11,873 nucleotides of DNA from Nitrospira sp. (lineage in GTDB: Bacteria; Nitrospirota; Nitrospiria; Nitrospirales; Nitrospiraceae), in assembly GCA_025361385.1 (NCBI GenBank), contig JANYAJ010000208.1, forward strand, positions 1 through 11,873, written 5' to 3'. Positions 6,573-11,873 of the stretch are shown here, one piece after another (position 1 is the first letter of the stretch; every line of letters begins with the position of its first letter). A model generated the notes under the pieces. It ran no database searches. It saw only the letters and a list, made by a program, of their open reading frames with translations, and was not told the origin of the DNA. Made by a program: the position numbers and the translations under genes.

Positions 6573-9545
6573 CTATTTGATCGCTGCGATGGGGAAATCC
6601 ATGCCACGAGATTCGGCGACCGGATATTGCCGTTCGGTTTTGAATTTTAGGCTGAGTTCAGGCAGGCGGGCTTCCACAAAGGCGAGGAGTTCTCGCACCG
6701 TGACGATGCCATCTTTCGGGCTTCCGTCGGCTTGTCCTTGGAGCCCTTCGAGCAGGGTATAGGTGAACACGCCATGTCCGAGTTCTTGAACTTCGCTGGC
6801 AAATTGATCTTTTGTAGATGCGGCCACGATATGAACGCCATTGGCTCGCGCCAACTGAGCCAGGGCCTGGCGTTCGTCCACGCCTCTGGCTGAAAAAGCT
6901 TGCAGGGCAAAGCCCGATTTGCAGGCATCCATGAGCAAGAGCACCTTCTTGGCTCCGATCTGCATCACCAGGTCTTTAATCTCTTGTGACGAGATGCCCT
7001 TCTGCCGTATTTCTTCCGGCCGTTCTGGATACACGACCTCGTGTGGGAGGAAGTACCAGTCTGCTCCAACACTTTCACCGTGTCCGGCAAGATACACGAT
7101 GACGACGTCTTCCGGAGCCGTGCCTTTCAGGCTCTGGAGCTTCGTGAGTAACTCGGTCTTGGTTGCACCGTTGTTGAACAGCTCGGTGATTTTGACGGTT
7201 CGAAACAGACTGGACGATGACGCAGAGAAAAACTTCAGAATACCCGCGGCATCAGGTTGGGCGAAATTGAGATTCAACGCAGAGTTCTGATACTGATTGA
7301 TACCGACCGCAATGAGATGCAGGACGGCTTGTTTCTGTGGTCCGTTAAAGGTCATTCGCAGCTCGACCGATTTTCCTTCGATCCTGGCCGTGCTGATGGC
7401 CACGGCTCTCAGGTTGTTCTCCCCCTGAATGAGGCGGATATGAAACGGGAGGGTTCGCTGCTTCCGTACAGCGGTATCTGCCGTCACGGTGACCCCGCGA
7501 GTGTCGGTTCCGACGAGCTTGTCATTGTGGTAGAGGCGTATCTCGCCGATCCCGCCTCCTTGATCCTCAGCGGTCACTGTCACGTCGATCTCTTCTTGGT
7601 TCAACGGGGCATTTGGCGTAGGGGTCGTAATGGTGGCCGTCGGCGGGGAGGTAAATCCGACGGCCAAATTGACTCGTTCCTGTTGGCCGAAATATTGGAG
7701 CGCGGCCGTATCTGCCTCTGTCGTGCGGAGCACTCGTGCCACGAGTTCCGGGTGGTAGAACTGCTCGAAGAAGTGCGAGGCATCGTAGAACTCGGCTTCG
7801 CGGTTGCTGCCTCGATTCAGATGCCACCCGATGAGAGCTTCCGCATCTGTGTCGGCGTCGAAGTAGCCCTTGGGGGTCCAGACGATCCAGCGCTTTCGAT
7901 CTGTGTGGGGGTAGAGCGCCAGTAATTCCTGACCGTCCTGGAGGCGAAACCATCGGATCGTGCCGTCTCCTAGTGCGGCGACCGCGAGGCGGCCGTTTTT
8001 CGAAATGGTCACGTTCCAGGCAATACCGGGAACGGAAATGTGCCACCGTGGGGTCCCGTCGCGTGCGAAGAGCCGTAGCTTGGATTCCGTGCCGAGCAGG
8101 AAGCTGTCCTGGTCCGGTGCGATGGCGAGACTGCGAGAGAGTTCCCCTGGCTGGAGGGGGAGCGGTCGGCCGTTTAGTCGAGGCGTCGGCGAGTCCTGCC
8201 AGTCTGTGATCCGGAGATCTTTCTTGTTGTCTCCGAGTAGACCGAACATCGTGAAGGCGGGCTCTCCCCGGTCTGGACCATGCAACACAAGGCCCGGAGG
8301 GGGATCTTGCGTGAAGGATCTGGCAGGGAGCGAAAACACGGTAAACGATTTACCACGGTTGTAGGCAAACTTCACGATTGCGGCATCTTCCGAGATCATG
8401 AACTCTTCGCCCATGCCGCGAAAGTCCGGAATCGGACGGCCGAGATATTGGGTGCGAATGCCGGAGCTGTCGATGGCACCCAACGCAGGATCGTGCGAGG
8501 CGAAGATCACATCCCCATTTTTCAGGGAGAGTAATTGCTCAATGGAGCCTTCTGACACGGGATAGTCTTGGAAGGCTTTGTTTGCACCGATCGTCCACCG
8601 GCGGATGAAGGTCGTGCCGCGTGCCTGCCCGGTCTTGCCACGTTCTTGATAACTCCCTGCAGCATAGAGGCTTTGACCATCGCTGGACCATGCGACGGAT
8701 ATGAAATACTGATCTTCGTCCGCTTTGGACGTGGGTAGGGAGGTCAGCGCGGTGAGGTCCTTCCCCGACACCAAATCCACCCGTGGATGGTCCACAAATC
8801 CCACCGCCAATGTATTGCCGTCAGGGGAGAAGCTGGCAGAACGAGGGCGGTCACCGGCTAGCTTTCGTTTGCCGATGAGCATAAGCGGTGACGTGGTGGT
8901 TGCGCCTAACTCGTAGAGACGAAGATGGCCATCATCCGATACGGTGATCAATCGCCCGTCATGGCTGAACTCTGCATAATGGCTCGCCGCCGCGTAGACG
9001 GAGTCCTGATCTACCTGGGTGTAGGTCTTGGTGGCGTAGAGCCGGATACCCTGTTGGCCTCCGAGCGTAATCACGAGCCACCGACCGTCCCGTGAGTAGG
9101 CTAGATGATTGATGATGTTGGGAAAGCCCTGCAATCGATTGGTCAGACGTCCTGTTTCACGATCAAATATTAGAACTTCTCCCTCCACACCTCCACACGC
9201 AATGGTGAGGCCATTGGGGGATATGGCAACGGCATACAAGGTGCCTTTTATTCCATTGCCGATCGGTGGACGGAGGACGGTTTGAAGTTCAAGTTTCGGC
9301 AGCCCCCAGATGCGCACCGTCTTATCGAGAGAGACCGTTGCTAAATAGCGGTTTTGTTCGTCAGTGCTGATTCGCAGAATGCTGCTGGTGTGCCGACCGG
9401 CTTCGATGCGGAGGAGGGGAGGTGAAGAAGGAGGTGGCTCTGGTTGAGCCGGTGAGGCGGCCCACCCGCTCGGTACAGATTGAACGACTGCACCAGTCAG
9501 CAACAGCAGCAGGCGTAGCCAAGCAGAGGCCGGGAGCCACCGCAT
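6573..9545 (-). CDS. Exported WD40-repeat / Ig-like / caspase (C14) domain protein
   Basis: This 990-residue protein is a predicted periplasmic cysteine protease with a sensor-like propeller. Domains in order: Sec signal (1-30, MRWLPASAWLR then a Leu-rich core); a degenerate WD40-type beta-propeller (about 45-545, e.g. LDKTVRIWG, FSPDGNTLAVGF, GDGTIRWFRLQDG); a linker with WTPKGYFDAD (556-565), GWHLNRG (573-579) and EFYDASHFFEQFYHPELV, a block I recall from other bacterial WD40-caspase proteins; an Ig-like segment (about 635-735, PPTATITTPTPNAPLN and GEIRLYHNDKLVG); and a caspase domain (about 741-930) with His822 in YLAGHG and Cys875 in LLMDACKSG. The catalytic pair is intact, so the protein is probably active. 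The ATG at 9545 is chosen because the TTG 11 codons earlier lacks a ribosome binding site. It is the second gene after a lipoprotein gene, 45 bp apart. Its substrate is unknown. Confidence 0.9.
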   Translation of the reverse strand: MRWLPASAWLRLLLLLTGAVVQSVPSGWAASPAQPEPPPSSPPLLRIEAGRHTSSILRISTDEQNRYLATVSLDKTVRIWGLPKLELQTVLRPPIGNGIKGTLYAVAISPNGLTIACGGVEGEVLIFDRETGRLTNRLQGFPNIINHLAYSRDGRWLVITLGGQQGIRLYATKTYTQVDQDSVYAAASHYAEFSHDGRLITVSDDGHLRLYELGATTTSPLMLIGKRKLAGDRPRSASFSPDGNTLAVGFVDHPRVDLVSGKDLTALTSLPTSKADEDQYFISVAWSSDGQSLYAAGSYQERGKTGQARGTTFIRRWTIGANKAFQDYPVSEGSIEQLLSLKNGDVIFASHDPALGAIDSSGIRTQYLGRPIPDFRGMGEEFMISEDAAIVKFAYNRGKSFTVFSLPARSFTQDPPPGLVLHGPDRGEPAFTMFGLLGDNKKDLRITDWQDSPTPRLNGRPLPLQPGELSRSLAIAPDQDSFLLGTESKLRLFARDGTPRWHISVPGIAWNVTISKNGRLAVAALGDGTIRWFRLQDGQELLALYPHTDRKRWIVWTPKGYFDADTDAEALIGWHLNRGSNREAEFYDASHFFEQFYHPELVARVLRTTEADTAALQYFGQQERVNLAVGFTSPPTATITTPTPNAPLNQEEIDVTVTAEDQGGGIGEIRLYHNDKLVGTDTRGVTVTADTAVRKQRTLPFHIRLIQGENNLRAVAISTARIEGKSVELRMTFNGPQKQAVLHLIAVGINQYQNSALNLNFAQPDAAGILKFFSASSSSLFRTVKITELFNNGATKTELLTKLQSLKGTAPEDVVIVYLAGHGESVGADWYFLPHEVVYPERPEEIRQKGISSQEIKDLVMQIGAKKVLLLMDACKSGFALQAFSARGVDERQALAQLARANGVHIVAASTKDQFASEVQELGHGVFTYTLLEGLQGQADGSPKDGIVTVRELLAFVEARLPELSLKFKTERQYPVAESRGMDFPIAAIK

Positions 9546-9590
9546 CACGGGATGACCTGCTGCGATGCGGTGGAGCAACGACCGACAGAC

Positions 9591-10238
9591 TTATTTAATC
9601 TCGAACGTGGCTGTGGCTGCAGCGTTTTTGTCATCGATGGCGACGGTGGTTAAGACTTGGTAGTTGCCGGATTTGGCCTCACGGGAGATGGGATATTCCC
9701 ATGTAATGTTCTGCACGCCCTGATCCAGCTGAATTTCGGCTTTTTGTGTGTCCACGACTGTTCCGTTGTAACGGATCTCACGTGTTTCCTTGATGGTTGC
9801 CTTGTTTTCGTCGGGTCTGAGGATAGTGTACTTGGCATTGATCTTTACGGAGTCCCCCTGTTTGGCAACAGAGGGCGATGCCAGTGCGTCGCTGATCGTC
9901 AGAATGTTCCCTTGTTCGGGGCGATACCCAACGGAGGCCGTCGTTTGAGTCCGATCGCGCTCTCGTTTGGCGTAGTAGTTTCCAATCAGCCCACCGGATA
10001 CGAGGCCGACCGTGCCTCCGATGATGGCTCCTTTTTTCTTTCCGGCCAGGCCACCAATCGTCGCGCCTGCTGTGCCGCCGGCGAGGCTGCCGATCAGCGC
10101 TTCCTTGTTCTCAAGCATCTTCTCTTTTGTGCTTTCTGTGAGCGAGTCCAAGGTGTCGCATGACGTGGTCGCGAGCATCAGCAGGCTGAGGAGGATGGAC
10201 AGAAGAGCTCGATATGGAAACATGGTCGTGATGAACAT
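9591..10238 (-). CDS. Glycine-zipper lipoprotein
   Basis: The 215-residue product is predicted to be exported and lipidated. A hydrophobic leader (YRALLSILLSLLMLA) ends at TTSC, a slightly atypical lipobox with Cys near residue 27. A short charged helix follows, then a glycine zipper at about 48-90 (GSLAGGTAGATIGGLAG, KKKG, then GGTVGLVSGGLIG) ending in YYAKRERDR; such segments insert in or pack against membranes in outer-membrane lipoproteins. The C-terminal half (about 110-215) is a beta-rich domain that looks Ig-like, with alternating strands and an ITWEYPI turn. AAAGG lies 6 bases before the ATG at 10238; a tandem ATG at 10241 and another at 10223 are alternatives. It is the first gene of the caspase unit, so it may anchor or regulate the caspase at the membrane. 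That role is inferred from position only. Confidence 0.85.
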   Translation of the reverse strand: MFITTMFPYRALLSILLSLLMLATTSCDTLDSLTESTKEKMLENKEALIGSLAGGTAGATIGGLAGKKKGAIIGGTVGLVSGGLIGNYYAKRERDRTQTTASVGYRPEQGNILTISDALASPSVAKQGDSVKINAKYTILRPDENKATIKETREIRYNGTVVDTQKAEIQLDQGVQNITWEYPISREAKSGNYQVLTTVAIDDKNAAATATFEIK

Positions 10239-10289
10239 CATCTACCTTTCCCGGTGAGGTCGGTCGGGATATGCAATATATTGTAGCCG

Positions 10290-10317
10290 AGTATAGCATG
10301 GGTATGGGTTGGATCAA
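10290..10317 (-). promoter_or_regulatory. Extended -10 promoter of the lipoprotein-caspase operon
   Basis: On the - strand TTGATC (10312-10317) and TATACT (10290-10295) are 16 bases apart, and TGC precedes the -10, giving the extended -10 form TGnTATACT. Transcription would begin near 10283, leaving a leader of about 45 bases that ends in the ribosome binding site GGGAAAGG. Confidence 0.6.
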
Positions 10318-10742
10318 TGATGGAGAAGCGTTCATCTGCGTGAAAAAACCGTTCGTAGCCTGCTCTATTTTGATAGAGGGGAGATCCCGGATACAGGATT
10401 AGACCGTTCTTTGTGAGGTTCTCTTTACCTGTTGCTTCGCCGTGGCAGTCTTGGCTGCGGTTGTCTAATCCTCGGTAACAAGTGACGGTGGGGGTGACCA
10501 GAGTCATGTCCTTTCCTGACCGTTCGTGTGCCAACAGAGCATGTGAAGTCAGTTTTACGGGGATGCCTGGTTGATGCGTACACATGTGGGAATTTAGATT
10601 TTAGACCGGTATAATCCCTGCGCGAGCGGGACTTGACGCCAGCAGCATAAAAGCTTAACAACTACCTCAAAGCGAACAAGCTGGGAATATTTGCCGAGAC
10701 CATGGCCGTTTACGCTGCACATCAGTGATTGATAAATAGCGT
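10318..10742. other. 425-bp stretch without a convincing gene
   Basis: ORFs here lack coding character and good starts. Visible elements are a 6-bp hairpin CTCTAT-TTTG-ATAGAG (10363-10378), three copies of ACCGTTC (10348, 10403, 10519; two extend to ACCGTTCGT), a consensus TATAAT on the + strand (10610-10615) without a matching -35, and a 25-codon open stretch ending at TGA 10728 that could be a gene remnant. The tRNA-Arg promoter should lie in this region, but I could not place it firmly. Confidence 0.5.

Positions 10743-11873
<1,131 letters not shown>

Noticed and set aside
7257..7925. 222-codon + strand ORF inside the caspase gene
   Set aside because: It is antisense to the conserved Ig-like and linker segments and has no ribosome binding site or recognisable motif.
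9546..9578. TTG start adding 11 residues to the caspase protein
   Set aside because: There is no ribosome binding site before the TTG, and the ATG at 9545 begins a standard signal peptide.
10238..10661. Two overlapping - strand ORFs of 115 and 78 codons left of tRNA-Arg
   Set aside because: They lack ribosome binding sites and protein-like composition, and the first covers the lipoprotein promoter.

Overview
The window (about 56-57% GC by eye) looks like the chromosome of a free-living Gram-negative bacterium. It carries a lipoprotein with an outer-membrane-type glycine zipper, cobalamin-dependent MetH, a REC/HD-GYP regulator and a WD40-caspase protein. A Nitrospira-like organism fits this gene mix, but that is an inference from general familiarity and not from any search.

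Left part (1-4459). The 3' two-thirds of metH runs in from the left edge on the + strand; the homocysteine-binding module lies outside. Converging on it from the - strand are a 169-residue protein of unknown function, with its own clear sigma70-type promoter, and upstream of that a RpfG-type response regulator with an HD-GYP domain (predicted cyclic-di-GMP phosphodiesterase).

Middle (4460-6364). A 464-bp non-coding stretch holds two candidate promoters, TGTAC-containing palindromes and one small cysteine-rich ORF with a good ribosome binding site. It is followed on the + strand by rph (RNase PH), rdgB/HAM1 (non-canonical purine NTP pyrophosphatase) and tRNA-Pro(UGG). The rdgB stop codon lies inside the tRNA gene, so these three look like one transcription unit devoted to tRNA 3' trimming and nucleotide-pool cleaning.

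Accessory-looking part (6365-10317). On the - strand an extended -10 promoter drives a two-gene unit: a glycine-zipper lipoprotein and, 45 bp on, a 990-residue exported protein with a WD40-type propeller, an Ig-like segment and a C-terminal caspase (C14) domain with an intact His/Cys pair. This predicted envelope-located caspase module is the most unusual system here. Two hairpins lie in the 208-bp gap where it converges with tRNA-Pro.

Right end (10318-11873). About 425 bp without a convincing gene leads to tRNA-Arg(UCU). An intact tyrosine recombinase gene faces it from the right, and its last 16 codons read antisense through the tRNA. This is the usual arrangement at the end of a tRNA-integrated element whose body would lie to the right of the window.
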